Of a stretch of 64,000 bases of DNA, positions 1 through 9,483 are shown in pieces. Position 1 is the stretch's first letter. Every line of letters starts with the position of its first letter. Below the pieces are notes generated by a model, which was given only the letters and a program-made list of their open reading frames with translations, made no database searches and had not been told where the DNA came from. A program made the position numbers and the translations under genes. The stretch spans positions 992,001 to 1,056,000 of the forward strand of contig NZ_LGKO01000002.1 in assembly GCF_001306145.1 (NCBI RefSeq). Direction: 5' to 3'. Source of the stretch: Thermanaerothrix daxensis (GTDB taxonomy: Bacteria; Chloroflexota; Anaerolineae; Anaerolineales; Anaerolineaceae).

Positions 1-1
1 G

Positions 2-1378
2 ATGAAAAAGGCAGTAAGCCATCTTGAAAACTATTTAGAACGCAAGGAGGGGGTAAGTAAAGGGCGTCTGGTGCTAGCAACGGTATATGGTGATGTGCAT
101 GATATTGGGAAAAACCTGGTCAAAACCATTCTCTCCAACAATGGTTACGAGGTTATTGATCTGGGTAAGCAAGTGCCAGCCGAAACCATCATTTCTAAGG
201 CTGTGGAGGTCCAGGCTGATGCGATTGGCCTGAGTGCTTTGCTGGTCTCAACCAGCCGACAGATGCCCCTTATTGTCAATGAACTGCACCGACGGGGGTT
301 TAAATTCCCGGTGCTGATTGGTGGTGCGGCAATTAACCCCCGCTTTGGGCGGCGGATTTTGCTCACAGAAAGCGGTGAATTCTACGAGCCGGGGGTTTTC
401 TACTGCAAAGACGCGTTTGAGGGGTTGGAGACCATGGATGCGCTCATGGACCCCGAAGCGCGACAACGCTTGCTAGCCCGTATTCGGGCCGAAGCGGAGA
501 TGGAACTAGGGCGGCAGGCGTCGCAACTTCCCAGTTCCTCAGGTCGTCGTTCCAGCGTCCCGTTGGCCGAACGCATTCCTCGGCCACCTGTCTGGGGGAT
601 TCATGTCGTCAGGCAAATGCCTTTGGAAAGCGTCTTTCAGTGCCTGGCCAAGAATGAACTGTTTCGTCTCTCTTGGGGGGCCAAAAACACCCATGGGGAA
701 GCCTGGGAACGGCTTCAGGCGGACTATGAGGCCCGTCTGGATGCCATGCGGCGGGAAGCCCTCCGGGAAGGCTGGCTCAGGCCGCAAGGAATTTATGGGT
801 ATTGGCCAGCCCAATCTGAGGGAGATGATCTCATCATTTACGATCCGGCCAGCGTGCAGGCAGGTTCGCCAGTGGAAATTATGCGTTTCACCTTCCCGCG
901 CCAGAACGGGAGCGAATTTCTCTGCTTAGCCGACTACTTCGCCCCGGTGGATTCGGGGCTAATGGATGTGGTGGCTTTCCAGGTTGTGACGGTTGGACAA
1001 GCGGCCAGCGAACGGGTGGAACGCCTTCAGGCTCAGGGATTATACACCGAGGCCTATTTCACCCATGGGCTGGCAGTACAAATGGCGGAAGCAGCCGCTG
1101 AGTACCTTCATCGCCACATTCGTCGGGAACTGGGGCTGGCCCCCGATCAGGGCAAGCGGTATTCTTGGGGATACCCCGCCATTCCGGATTTGGCTGATCA
1201 TCGGAAAGTTTTCGATCTGCTTCCCGCTGAGACGGAATTGGGGATGAGCCTGACCTCTGCTTTTCAGCTAGTGCCCGAGCAATCTACCGCAGCGATTATT
1301 GTCCATCATCCCCTGGCCAAATATTTCAATATTGGTGAGAGCCGCATTGAGCAGTTAATGCGGGCAAAAGAAGGATAG
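2..1378 (+). CDS. metH: Methionine synthase, cobalamin-binding and AdoMet-activation domains (5' truncated by window edge)
   Basis: This is the C-terminal part of cobalamin-dependent methionine synthase, which methylates homocysteine using methyl-tetrahydrofolate. The visible start at base 2 is probably internal, because the first residues (MKKAVSHLE) match the helical cap that precedes the B12 domain in MetH. The B12-binding Rossmann domain carries DVHDIGKN at residues 31-38, which includes the histidine that ligates cobalt. The AdoMet-binding reactivation domain covers roughly residues 195-440, with RYSWGYPAIPDL near 386 and a conserved HHPLAKYF end. The homocysteine-binding domain is not here; it is supplied by the next gene, 6 bp downstream, so the enzyme is split into two polypeptides. 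Whether a pterin-binding domain precedes this part cannot be seen. Confidence 0.92.
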   Translation: MKKAVSHLENYLERKEGVSKGRLVLATVYGDVHDIGKNLVKTILSNNGYEVIDLGKQVPAETIISKAVEVQADAIGLSALLVSTSRQMPLIVNELHRRGFKFPVLIGGAAINPRFGRRILLTESGEFYEPGVFYCKDAFEGLETMDALMDPEARQRLLARIRAEAEMELGRQASQLPSSSGRRSSVPLAERIPRPPVWGIHVVRQMPLESVFQCLAKNELFRLSWGAKNTHGEAWERLQADYEARLDAMRREALREGWLRPQGIYGYWPAQSEGDDLIIYDPASVQAGSPVEIMRFTFPRQNGSEFLCLADYFAPVDSGLMDVVAFQVVTVGQAASERVERLQAQGLYTEAYFTHGLAVQMAEAAAEYLHRHIRRELGLAPDQGKRYSWGYPAIPDLADHRKVFDLLPAETELGMSLTSAFQLVPEQSTAAIIVHHPLAKYFNIGESRIEQLMRAKEG

Positions 1379-1384
1379 GGCAGG

Positions 1385-3256
1385 ATGAAACGAGAGGCCT
1401 TTTTAACCTGGCTTGCTTCTCAGGACCGCCCCGTGGTAGCCGATGGGGCGATGGGTACCTTGCTTAATCAACGAGGGGTGAAGTTTGAAGAATGTTTCGA
1501 TCTGCTGAATCTGCAAAAGCCAAATCTGGTAATGGATATTCACCGCGAGTATTTGGATGCAGGGGCACAGATTATCCTGACCAACACTTTTGGGGCGAAT
1601 CGGTTTAAACTGATGCAACATGGCCTCGAAGATCAAGTGAGAGTGCTCAACCAAATGGCCGTTGAGGTGGCTCGTCAAGCAGTGGCTGCATCTCCGAATG
1701 GGGCGCTGGTTGCGGGTGACGTAGGTCCATTGGGTGTGCGCCTGGCGCCTTTCGGTCGCGTGCAGCCGGAGCAGGCGCGAGCCGCATTTCGTGAACAAAT
1801 TGAAGCCCTGGTTGCGAAGGGAGTGGATTTACTGGTCATTGAAACAATGGCCGACCTTTATGAGGTCCGTGAGGCAGTACTGGCCGCCAGGGAGGTGGAC
1901 CCTGATTTACCCGTCGTGGCTTCCGTAACTTTTACCCGGGATGACCGAACGCTTCTGGGAGATGATCCTGTTAGAGTGGCGCGAAGCATTTTTGAGATGG
2001 GAGCAGATCTCATCGGGATTAACTGCTCTGGGGGGCCCAATCAGTTATTGCGCATTCTTAAACAGATGCGGGCTGCTGTACCAGAGGGACGCTATTGGGT
2101 CAAGCCAAATGCGGGGTGGCCAGAACGCATGGGCGACCGTATTATGTACCCTGCTGCCCCCGATTACTTTGGGGATTACGCAGTGGCGTTTTGGAAAGCG
2201 GGCGCCCTCGTTGTGGGGGGGTGTTGTGGAACTACTCCCGAACACATTGCAGCCATGCACCGGAAACTCCAGGATACTGATCTGGCCCAATACGAAAATG
2301 GGCTAAGCATTACCCTGGTGGAACGGGAAGAGGGGATCGCAGGAACACAGCAACCAACGGCGCTGGCCCAGCGCTTGGCAGAGGGAAGGTTTGTCATTGC
2401 GGCTGAGGTGGATCCGCCGCGCGGCCTTTCAACCCAAAAGTTACTGGCAGGTGTGCACCTTCTGAAAGAGGCGGGGGTGGATGTCATCAATGTTGCCGAT
2501 AGTCCCATGGCACGCATGCGAATGAGCCCTTGGGCGGTTTGTCGTCTCATTCAGGAAGAGGTGGGTGTGGAGACGGTGCTTCACTTTCCGACGCGAGGAC
2601 GGAATCTGCTACGTGTTCAAGGGGATCTTCTGGCGGCTCATGCGCTTGGTGTGCGTAATGTGTTTGTAGTCATGGGAGATCCTACGGCGATTGGGGATTA
2701 TCCCAATGCAATGGATAATTATGATCTGGTGCCATCGGGGTTAATCAAACTCATCAAGCAAGGGTTCAACACCGGTGTGGATCATGCCGGAATGGATATT
2801 GGACAGCCCACTTCATTTTTTGTGGGTTGTGCACTCAACCTTAATTCACCTGATCCGGAGAATGAAATTAAGAATCTGCGACGAAAATTACGAGCCGGCG
2901 CAGATTTTGTCATGACGCAACCCGTTTTTGACCCGGTGACAGCGCGTGCCTTCCTGGATCGCGTTCATGAAGCGCTTGGGGGGCTTAATGTTCCGGTTCT
3001 GGTGGGCATTCTTCCCCTGGTTAGTGAACGACATGCTGCCTTTCTGCACCATGAGGTGCCAGGAATTACCATTCCCCCTGCAGTCCGCCAGCGCATTGCG
3101 GCAGGGGGCGAAAAAGCGGCTCGTGTAGGGATTGAAATTGCGATAGAATTAGCCCTGGCAGCGAAATCTTTCGCACAGGGCATTTACTTGATGCCGGCAT
3201 TTAGCCGTTACGATTACGCTGCCGAAATCATCGAGAACGTGCGGAAAGGCGGTTGA
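1385..3256 (+). CDS. Bifunctional homocysteine S-methyltransferase / 5,10-methylenetetrahydrofolate reductase
   Basis: The 623-residue protein has the YitJ-type architecture. The homocysteine methyltransferase barrel (about residues 1-300) has all three zinc-ligand cysteines: C213 in GINCSGG and C280-C281 in GGCCGT. The MTHFR TIM barrel (about 335-620) has the typical AAEVDPPRG start and VMGDPT and MTQPVFD motifs. The first domain binds and activates homocysteine and the second makes methyl-THF with FAD. It lies 6 bp after the MetH-type gene, with AGGGCAGG as a likely ribosome-binding site. Together the two genes would provide methyl-THF synthesis and methionine formation. This pairing is an inference from domain complementarity; YitJ-like proteins are known as fused enzymes in other phyla. 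Confidence 0.9.
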   Translation: MKREAFLTWLASQDRPVVADGAMGTLLNQRGVKFEECFDLLNLQKPNLVMDIHREYLDAGAQIILTNTFGANRFKLMQHGLEDQVRVLNQMAVEVARQAVAASPNGALVAGDVGPLGVRLAPFGRVQPEQARAAFREQIEALVAKGVDLLVIETMADLYEVREAVLAAREVDPDLPVVASVTFTRDDRTLLGDDPVRVARSIFEMGADLIGINCSGGPNQLLRILKQMRAAVPEGRYWVKPNAGWPERMGDRIMYPAAPDYFGDYAVAFWKAGALVVGGCCGTTPEHIAAMHRKLQDTDLAQYENGLSITLVEREEGIAGTQQPTALAQRLAEGRFVIAAEVDPPRGLSTQKLLAGVHLLKEAGVDVINVADSPMARMRMSPWAVCRLIQEEVGVETVLHFPTRGRNLLRVQGDLLAAHALGVRNVFVVMGDPTAIGDYPNAMDNYDLVPSGLIKLIKQGFNTGVDHAGMDIGQPTSFFVGCALNLNSPDPENEIKNLRRKLRAGADFVMTQPVFDPVTARAFLDRVHEALGGLNVPVLVGILPLVSERHAAFLHHEVPGITIPPAVRQRIAAGGEKAARVGIEIAIELALAAKSFAQGIYLMPAFSRYDYAAEIIENVRKGG

Positions 3257-3266
3257 TTTTTTTGGC

Positions 3267-4043
3267 ATGCTCTTAACCATTGATGTGGGGAATACCAATC
3301 TGACCATTGGTCTTTTTGAAGGCTCCAAACTGGGGGCGCGTTGGCGTCTGGCGACCGATCACGAGCGCATGCCAGATGAATATGGGCTTCAAATGTTGGG
3401 GCTTTTGCAGCATGGTGGGTGTTCGCCGGCCCAACTGGATGGCATTTGTGTGGCCTCCGTGGTGCCTCCGCTGACCCCACGTATTTTGCAGGCGTGCCGT
3501 AATTATCTTAGCGATAATATCTTGGTGGTGGATGATACGATTGAGACGGGGATCAAGATCCTCTATGAGGACCCCCGTGCAGTTGGGGCCGATCGTATTG
3601 CAGATGCAGTTGCCGTGTGTGCTCTCTATGGCGGACCGGCTTGCGTGGTAGACTTCGGAACGGCTACCACTTTTGATGCGATTACGGCAGCAGGCGAGTA
3701 CCTGGGGGGTGCCATTGCCCCCGGAATCGGCATTGCGGCGGAAGCCTTGTTTGCGCGTACAGCGAAGTTGCCGCGAGTAGACTTGCAAGCCCCACCTTCA
3801 GTGATCGGGCGTAATACCATTCACGCGATCCAGGCGGGCCTATTGTATGGGTACGTGGCCCTGGTAGAAGGGATGGTGGAACGTTTTCGACGTGAGTTGG
3901 ATGCAGAAATGAAGGTGATCGCAACCGGTGGGTTGGCCGAAGTGGTAGCACACCATACCTCTGTGATCCAGTATCTGGCTCCCTGGCTGACCCTGGAGGG
4001 GTTGCGAATTCTTTGGGAGAAAAACCGTCCTCGCCATGAGTAA
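3267..4043 (+). CDS. coaX: Type III pantothenate kinase
   Basis: This 258-residue protein phosphorylates pantothenate in the first step of coenzyme A synthesis. It belongs to the acetate-kinase/Hsp70-like (ASKHA) fold type III family. Visible motifs are the N-terminal phosphate loop LLTIDVGNTN, the GADRIADAVA segment that carries a catalytic/pantothenate-binding aspartate, and VVDFGTATTFD. Length is normal for CoaX. It follows the MTHFR fusion by 10 bp and overlaps coaBC by 8 bp, so two successive parts of the CoA pathway are translationally linked. Confidence 0.95.
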   Translation: MLLTIDVGNTNLTIGLFEGSKLGARWRLATDHERMPDEYGLQMLGLLQHGGCSPAQLDGICVASVVPPLTPRILQACRNYLSDNILVVDDTIETGIKILYEDPRAVGADRIADAVAVCALYGGPACVVDFGTATTFDAITAAGEYLGGAIAPGIGIAAEALFARTAKLPRVDLQAPPSVIGRNTIHAIQAGLLYGYVALVEGMVERFRRELDAEMKVIATGGLAEVVAHHTSVIQYLAPWLTLEGLRILWEKNRPRHE

Positions 4044-5250
4044 TCCAGTAACCAATCGTTGCATTGTTCTGGGGGTGACTGGCTCCATTGCTGCGTATAA
4101 AGCGGGAGAGGTTGCTTCCCGTCTGACTCAGTGGGGGGCTAAAGTAGATGTGGTCCTTACCGAAGGGGCCCAGCATTTCATTACTCCCCTCACTTTTCAA
4201 TCGCTTACTGGGCGGAAGGCTTATACTGACGCTGATTTGTGGGGTGGAGAAGGCCATGTCACTCATGTGGGGCTGGGGCGCAGTGCCGATTTGATTGTGA
4301 TTGCCCCTGCTACGGCCAACACGCTTTCAAAACTGGCTTATGGCATTGCCGATAATTTACTGGTGCTAACCGTGCTGGCTTCCCAATGCCCGCTGGTGGT
4401 AGCGCCGGCCATGGATGCGGGAATGTTCCAGCACCCGGCAACGCAGGCAGCGGTTAGAATTTTAGAAGAGCGAGGGGCGTACTTCGTCGGCCCGGCAGAG
4501 GGGCGATTAGCCTCCGGTTTGGTGGGGCGAGGGCGGATGGTTGAGGCGGCTGAAGTGCTGGCAGCGGTGCGCTGGCTATCAGGCCGAAACGGACCTTTGG
4601 CAAAGCGCAAGGTGGTCATCACGGCGGGCGGCACCCAGGAACCCATTGATGCTGTACGGGTGATTACCAATCGCTCTTCGGGCAAACAAGGATACGCGTT
4701 AGCCCAGGCTGCGCTAGATGTGGGCGCAGATGTGGTTCTGATCACGGCCCCCACGTCTCTTATTCCTCCATATGGAGCAAAGGTGATCAAAGTGCGTACT
4801 GCTGCTGAGATGTTAGATGCCGTACTTCAGGAAACTCAGGATGCGGATGTCCTGATTATGGCTGCTGCAGTTGCTGATTTCCGCCCCCGGGTCGCTCAAT
4901 CACAAAAAATAAAAAAGGAAAGAGAGATCCCCTCTTTGGAACTGGAAGCCACCCCGGACATCCTGGTGGAAGTTGCCGAGCGCCGGGCGCATCTGGGCTA
5001 CCCGCGCCGGGTGATTGGTTTTGCAGCAGAGAGCGAAGATTTGCTGGCTAATGCCCAGAGTAAACTGCAGCGCAAACGGCTGGATATGATTGTGGCAAAC
5101 GACATCTCAGCACAGGATGCTGGTTTCGAGGTGGATACCAATCGAGTTACCTTATTGTTCGCAGATGGGCGAATGGAAACTTTGCCTCTGATGGAAAAAG
5201 ACAAAGTGGCTGAAGCCGTGATTGGGCATTTGATCACGATGCTGATCTGA
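4036..5250 (+). CDS. coaBC: Phosphopantothenoylcysteine decarboxylase / phosphopantothenate-cysteine ligase
   Basis: The 404-residue bifunctional flavoprotein performs the second and third steps of CoA synthesis. The N-terminal CoaC half has the FMN-binding start GVTGSIAAYK and the catalytic His in GHVTHV. The C-terminal CoaB half has ITAGGTQEPID, NRSSGKQG and AAVADFRP. Two CoaC residues differ from the E. coli pattern: the substrate-binding Asn of PAMNxxMW is Asp (PAMDAGMF), and the Cys of LACGxxGxGRM is Ser (LASGLVGRGRM). Variants at these positions are known in other phyla (actinobacteria, for example), so loss of activity is not implied. It overlaps coaX by 8 bp. Confidence 0.93.
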   Translation: MSNPVTNRCIVLGVTGSIAAYKAGEVASRLTQWGAKVDVVLTEGAQHFITPLTFQSLTGRKAYTDADLWGGEGHVTHVGLGRSADLIVIAPATANTLSKLAYGIADNLLVLTVLASQCPLVVAPAMDAGMFQHPATQAAVRILEERGAYFVGPAEGRLASGLVGRGRMVEAAEVLAAVRWLSGRNGPLAKRKVVITAGGTQEPIDAVRVITNRSSGKQGYALAQAALDVGADVVLITAPTSLIPPYGAKVIKVRTAAEMLDAVLQETQDADVLIMAAAVADFRPRVAQSQKIKKEREIPSLELEATPDILVEVAERRAHLGYPRRVIGFAAESEDLLANAQSKLQRKRLDMIVANDISAQDAGFEVDTNRVTLLFADGRMETLPLMEKDKVAEAVIGHLITMLI

Positions 5251-5280
5251 TCAATATAGCGAGTTTGGGGATTATTTTAG

Positions 5281-6003
5281 ATGCGCATACTGATAATCTC
5301 AGACATTCATGCCAATCTCCCTGCTCTTGAAGCAGTCTTGCAAGACGCTGGTACTGTAGATGCAGTCTGGTGCCTGGGTGACCTGGTGGATTATGGCCCC
5401 GACCCCAACGAATGTGTGGATTTGATCCGACAACAACCCAATCTGATCTGCTTGTTGGGAAATCACGATGCGGCAGTTTTGGGACGTCTGGATCTTTCTT
5501 ATTTCAACCGCGAGGCTTCGCTCTCGGTGCGTTGGACTCAACAAGCCTTGCGAGAGGATACGCGTCAATTCCTGGAAGGTCTACCTGAGCGTATTGAGGT
5601 AGGCACAAGCACTTTGGTCCATGGTAGTCCGCGCAATCCCCTGTGGGAGTACATGTTGGACCTGAGCGTAGTGGCATCAAACTTTGCCTACTTTGATACT
5701 TCCTATTGTCTGGTGGGGCATACTCACATCCCGGTGGTTTTTTACTTCAATGGCGAATGGATTGAGTGGGTTATTCCCAAAGATGGCGACACAATAGCCT
5801 TGAAAACCCCGGTTATTGCCAACCCCGGTTCAGTTGGGCAGCCGCGCGATCGTGATCCCCGGGCTGCGTATGCTATTTTCGACCCAGAAGCGGGAACCTG
5901 GGAATTTCATCGGGTTGTGTACCCGGTTGAGGCTGTTCAGGAGCGCATTTTAAAGGCTGGGCTGCCCACTTATCATGCTCGCCGATTGAGTGAGGGGGTT
6001 TAA
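5281..6003 (+). CDS. Metallophosphoesterase, YfcE/MJ0936-like
   Basis: This 240-residue cytoplasmic protein of the calcineurin-like phosphoesterase superfamily has the metal-ligand motifs in order: ISDIHAN at the N terminus, GDLVDYGPDP, GNHDAAV, and GHTHIPV in the second half, plus NPGSVGQPRD near the end. Small single-domain members of this group hydrolyse phosphodiesters or phosphomonoesters in vitro. The natural substrate cannot be inferred. It starts 30 bp after coaBC with no clear Shine-Dalgarno sequence. Confidence 0.85.
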   Translation: MRILIISDIHANLPALEAVLQDAGTVDAVWCLGDLVDYGPDPNECVDLIRQQPNLICLLGNHDAAVLGRLDLSYFNREASLSVRWTQQALREDTRQFLEGLPERIEVGTSTLVHGSPRNPLWEYMLDLSVVASNFAYFDTSYCLVGHTHIPVVFYFNGEWIEWVIPKDGDTIALKTPVIANPGSVGQPRDRDPRAAYAIFDPEAGTWEFHRVVYPVEAVQERILKAGLPTYHARRLSEGV

Positions 6004-6076
6004 TTTGTATGGGTGGGGAACTTTGGGCGTTCGCTAACGTCTAGAAGATAGAACCTACCAGAGAGGAGAAGATGCC

Positions 6077-7045
6077 ATGCAAAAAAGAAAAGGACGCCCA
6101 TTCCTGGCGGGAATCGTGCTATTGGGTACGCTATTTTTGGGGGCTTGTGCGCCTAAAAGCATCTCGCCGACCTCAGGGGGAACAGAGGCTTACCCCAAGG
6201 ACATAATGGCACAGCCCACCATGGCGCCATTACCCGCGGAGAGGATGGCCTATCAAGGTGTCTCAAATGTTTATCAGGAGAGTCTCGCCACCGAGACGGA
6301 ACGCATGGTCATCCGTTCAGCCGATTTATCAATTGTAGTGGCCAACCCTGGCCAGGCCATGGATGCCATTATTCGTCTGGCGGATGAGATGAAGGGGTTT
6401 GTGGTCAGTTCCAGCCTGTATCAAACTCAAACCCCCGAGGGTACCCAGGTGCAGGAGGGAACGATAACGATTCGTGTACCGGCTGAGCGGCTAGAAGAAG
6501 CCCTCTCTCGTATTCGGGCCTTAGTCGAAAACCCAGCCACGGATATCCTTTCTCAGAACATTTACGGCAAGGATGTCACGAAGGAATACACCGATTTGCA
6601 ATCTCGGTTGCGCAATTTGGAAGATGCAGCCGAGCAACTGCAGAAGATCATGGACACGGCTACGAAACCCGAAGAGGTCCTTCAGGTTTACAATGAGTTG
6701 CGCCAGGTTAATGAGCAGATTGAGGTTCTAAAGGGGCAAATTAAGTATTATCAAGAATCCGCGGCCATGTCGGCTATTACTGTCACCCTACGGGCGAAGG
6801 AGGCGGTTGCGCCAATAACAATTGGGACCTGGAAACCTGAAGGGGTGGCGAGGGATGCCATTCGGGCGTTGATCCGCGCGTACCAGACGCTAGCCAATGC
6901 GGTGATTTGGTTAGTCCTATTCTGCTTGCCAGTAGCGTTGCCAATTGGCATCGTCGTCTGGCTGATCTGGATGGGGTTCCGCCGCTGGCGTCGGGGGCGC
7001 AGAACTGCTACTAACACTGAAACCACCCCACCTGAGGCCTCATAA
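6077..7045 (+). CDS. DUF4349 domain lipoprotein with C-terminal membrane segment
   Basis: This 322-residue protein has a lipoprotein signal peptide ending in LGACAPK. A Ser/Thr/Pro-rich linker leads to a DUF4349 domain (about residues 75-245), recognisable by the start MVIRSADLSIVV, the central RIRALVENPATDI and a long coiled-coil region (LQSRLRNLEDAAEQLQ). A hydrophobic segment near residues 275-300 and a basic tail (RRWRRGRR) anchor the C terminus. So both ends may be membrane attached. The function is unknown; such proteins are common in Chloroflexota and Firmicutes envelopes. A strong GAGAGGAGA ribosome-binding site precedes the ATG. Confidence 0.82.
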   Translation: MQKRKGRPFLAGIVLLGTLFLGACAPKSISPTSGGTEAYPKDIMAQPTMAPLPAERMAYQGVSNVYQESLATETERMVIRSADLSIVVANPGQAMDAIIRLADEMKGFVVSSSLYQTQTPEGTQVQEGTITIRVPAERLEEALSRIRALVENPATDILSQNIYGKDVTKEYTDLQSRLRNLEDAAEQLQKIMDTATKPEEVLQVYNELRQVNEQIEVLKGQIKYYQESAAMSAITVTLRAKEAVAPITIGTWKPEGVARDAIRALIRAYQTLANAVIWLVLFCLPVALPIGIVVWLIWMGFRRWRRGRRTATNTETTPPEAS

Positions 7046-7068
7046 TTTCAACAAAGCGACCTTATCCC

Positions 7069-7100
7069 CCTTGCCCGGCAAATCCGCTTGTCGGGCAAGG
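7069..7100. terminator. Bidirectional hairpin terminator between convergent genes
   Basis: A 9-bp perfect stem, CCTTGCCCG pairing with CGGGCAAGG, surrounds a 14-nt loop. It lies in the 56-bp gap between the DUF4349 gene (+) and the alpha-galactosidase gene (-). There is no long T run on either strand, so termination efficiency is uncertain. Confidence 0.6.
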
Positions 7101-7101
7101 T

Positions 7102-9462
7102 TCATTTCCAGGCGACATTGAGCGTAGCGGCTTGAGTGAGGTACACCGGAAAGCGATAGAGGCTGGGGGAGACGGTGCTCCACTGGATTGTTTCTCCTTC
7201 CAACCAGGCAGACCGGGGGAATTCGGGTAGATACAGGTATACAGAGCCTGTAGCGGCATGTTGCAAATCCAGACGACAGGTCAGATGTGTCTCTTCGATG
7301 TGCCAGGTTCGCGCTTCCAGCCCTTGACTGATGTGGAGGGTACTTCCAACCCAGGCTGGCTGTTCATCGGGAAGGGGAAATGCGGCGAGTAGGGAGATGC
7401 CATGCGGGGCCAGGGGGGGAAGTTCCAGTGTTGTGTCATCCTCCCATATATGATGACGATCGGTCCAGAAATCATGTAGCAAATAGGGCTTGGAGGCAGG
7501 TAAACGGTAGCGTGAGCGGGTGAGATGGGGCGTAACCGCTTCGTCGCTCCAATTGATAAAAGCAAGGAGATGCCATTCTCCAATGGCCCCGGTCAGATCC
7601 AGGCGGATGTGTGCCGGATGATCAGTTTCGAGAAGGTCTAGGACCTCAGGGCGTTCCTCGATTAATGGAAGCAGCACCTGGGCGATCCTTATCCTCTCAA
7701 TTGGCAAGGTAGTCAAATTATCGGATAGGAGCAGCGACCCTCCACTCAGGGCAATGACACTGGCCAGGGTTTGTACCTCAGGTAGAGTCAGTCGTGTGTC
7801 GGGGCGAAGGAGCAAGCAATCGGGGTCGTTGATCCACCAGCGGCGATGCAAAGGCGCTCGGGTGAGCGTGTTGCGAATGGCGTTATGCGCCGCGGGCATG
7901 TGGGGCTCGCCCTTGAAAAACCACCGATGCCCCAGGTATTCAGGTTGCCACGAACCACTGATATCGGCCCCGATACGCATTGCGTTAACCAACCCTAGGA
8001 CGGACCCAAGAGGGGCGCCGCATCCCAGCAAAAACGTCTCAGTTCCGGCGGCTTGCCGTAAGGTTTCCATTCCCCGACGTAGCACCTGTGCCCGCGTCAG
8101 GGTGGGCTGGTGGTACCTGCCTGGAAGGGCTGCTGCGTAGAGAAAATCCAATTTCAAGTATGGGAATCCCCAGTCATAAACTGCCGTGTGGACAACCTGA
8201 GCCGCATATTCGAGGGCTTGCGGGACGGTAAGATCAAGCGCGGTTGCAAAGGTGTTCCAGACAAAACCGGCATTGACCGGGCGGCCGGAGGGTTTGCGGA
8301 GTAGCCATTCGGGATGCTGGCGGGCCAGTTGAGATTGGGGGTGAACGATGAAAGGCGCCAGCCACAAACCGGCTTGCAAGCCTGCCTCTCTGATTTCTTG
8401 CGCAAGCGGGGCCACTCCATGGGGGAAAGAGGATTTGAAGGTCAACCAATCTCCGACCTGAGACTCAAAGCCATCGTCAATCTGCACAAGGTCCAGCGGG
8501 ACCTCAGAGCGCCAGGATTGAACCCGGAGTAGATTTTCGCGGATGTCTTCCTCAGAGATATTCGTGTAGTAGTAATACCATGAGCACCATCCACGAGGAC
8601 TGGGGGGGAATTCGTCTATCCCATGAACGGCTGCCACAGCCTTCAGGTAGGATTCCAATGGGAATTCAGAGTCGGTGGCGGCAAATGGATAGGCCGCCAA
8701 CCAGTCAGTTTCCATGCTCTTTCCGGGGGCCAAGCGAGTGTGGTCTCCATTTGCCCAGACCCGGAGATGGGGTTGGGGAGTCGTTGAAAAAACCAGACTA
8801 CCAAAGTGTTGCTGCTGAGAGAGAAATCCGACTACCAGCCCCACGTTTTCGAAGGGATTTAGCAACATGGTGAAGAAGTCACTGCTAAATTGGCCTCGGC
8901 GGTGAAATATTGGGGTCCCCGCATTGAGCACCATGGGATTCTGAAAAGGCCCCAGGCGTGAGCGGGGCATACTTTGTTCGGTGTTCAATGTGCCGGTGTA
9001 CGACCAGGATTGCCAACCATTGAGATAAAACCTCAATGGTAGTGGCGACGAACCCAACACCAAGGGGTGGGAGGTAACAGGATTACTGCCATCCAAAAGA
9101 TCAATTTGAGCGATCCAAACCGGGTCTGAGCCTTCGTTGTATAGGCTGAGTTTCCAAAGCCCCCATCTGTGATTATGGGCATTGGCCAGGGTAAGGTTGA
9201 CCCGCAGTCCGGATTCAGATTGTGAAGCGGTCAGCACTTCAACTGTTTCATTCTCAATTGGAAGTGAGGAATCGCTGGAGATTGCTCTGACAGGCTGAAA
9301 ATGATCCGGCCTCCAGTGGTAGCGCTTTCCACGGCAATGGAAGTGGATGCCTAAGCAGAAATGGTTTAACTGGACCTGAGAGGGGGCCTCAGTTTGCAGG
9401 GAGAAGCGCCCCTCCACAGGGTAGAATTGCCATTTGAAAGGTCCTGGGTAAAACCCCGCCAT
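7102..9462 (-). CDS. Alpha-galactosidase-like glycoside hydrolase, GH36 type
   Basis: The 786-residue protein has the layout of a GH36/GH-D clan enzyme: an N-terminal beta-sandwich (about 1-280), a TIM barrel starting near GWCSWYYYY, and a C-terminal beta domain. The barrel shows LVQIDDGFE, the nucleophile motif LKLDF and the presumed acid/base region RIGADISGSW. There is no signal peptide, so it should act in the cytoplasm on imported alpha-galactosides. It is the last gene of a minus-strand cluster, 21 bp after dcd, with no sugar transporter nearby. The exact substrate specificity cannot be read from the sequence. Confidence 0.85.
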   Translation of the reverse strand: MAGFYPGPFKWQFYPVEGRFSLQTEAPSQVQLNHFCLGIHFHCRGKRYHWRPDHFQPVRAISSDSSLPIENETVEVLTASQSESGLRVNLTLANAHNHRWGLWKLSLYNEGSDPVWIAQIDLLDGSNPVTSHPLVLGSSPLPLRFYLNGWQSWSYTGTLNTEQSMPRSRLGPFQNPMVLNAGTPIFHRRGQFSSDFFTMLLNPFENVGLVVGFLSQQQHFGSLVFSTTPQPHLRVWANGDHTRLAPGKSMETDWLAAYPFAATDSEFPLESYLKAVAAVHGIDEFPPSPRGWCSWYYYYTNISEEDIRENLLRVQSWRSEVPLDLVQIDDGFESQVGDWLTFKSSFPHGVAPLAQEIREAGLQAGLWLAPFIVHPQSQLARQHPEWLLRKPSGRPVNAGFVWNTFATALDLTVPQALEYAAQVVHTAVYDWGFPYLKLDFLYAAALPGRYHQPTLTRAQVLRRGMETLRQAAGTETFLLGCGAPLGSVLGLVNAMRIGADISGSWQPEYLGHRWFFKGEPHMPAAHNAIRNTLTRAPLHRRWWINDPDCLLLRPDTRLTLPEVQTLASVIALSGGSLLLSDNLTTLPIERIRIAQVLLPLIEERPEVLDLLETDHPAHIRLDLTGAIGEWHLLAFINWSDEAVTPHLTRSRYRLPASKPYLLHDFWTDRHHIWEDDTTLELPPLAPHGISLLAAFPLPDEQPAWVGSTLHISQGLEARTWHIEETHLTCRLDLQHAATGSVYLYLPEFPRSAWLEGETIQWSTVSPSLYRFPVYLTQAATLNVAWK

Positions 9463-9483
9463 CGGCCATTTCCCTGGGTCAAA

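Noticed and set aside
3682-4266. Open frame of 194 codons antisense to coaX and coaBC
   Set aside because: Both sense genes are well supported; the antisense product has no recognisable domain or ribosome-binding site.
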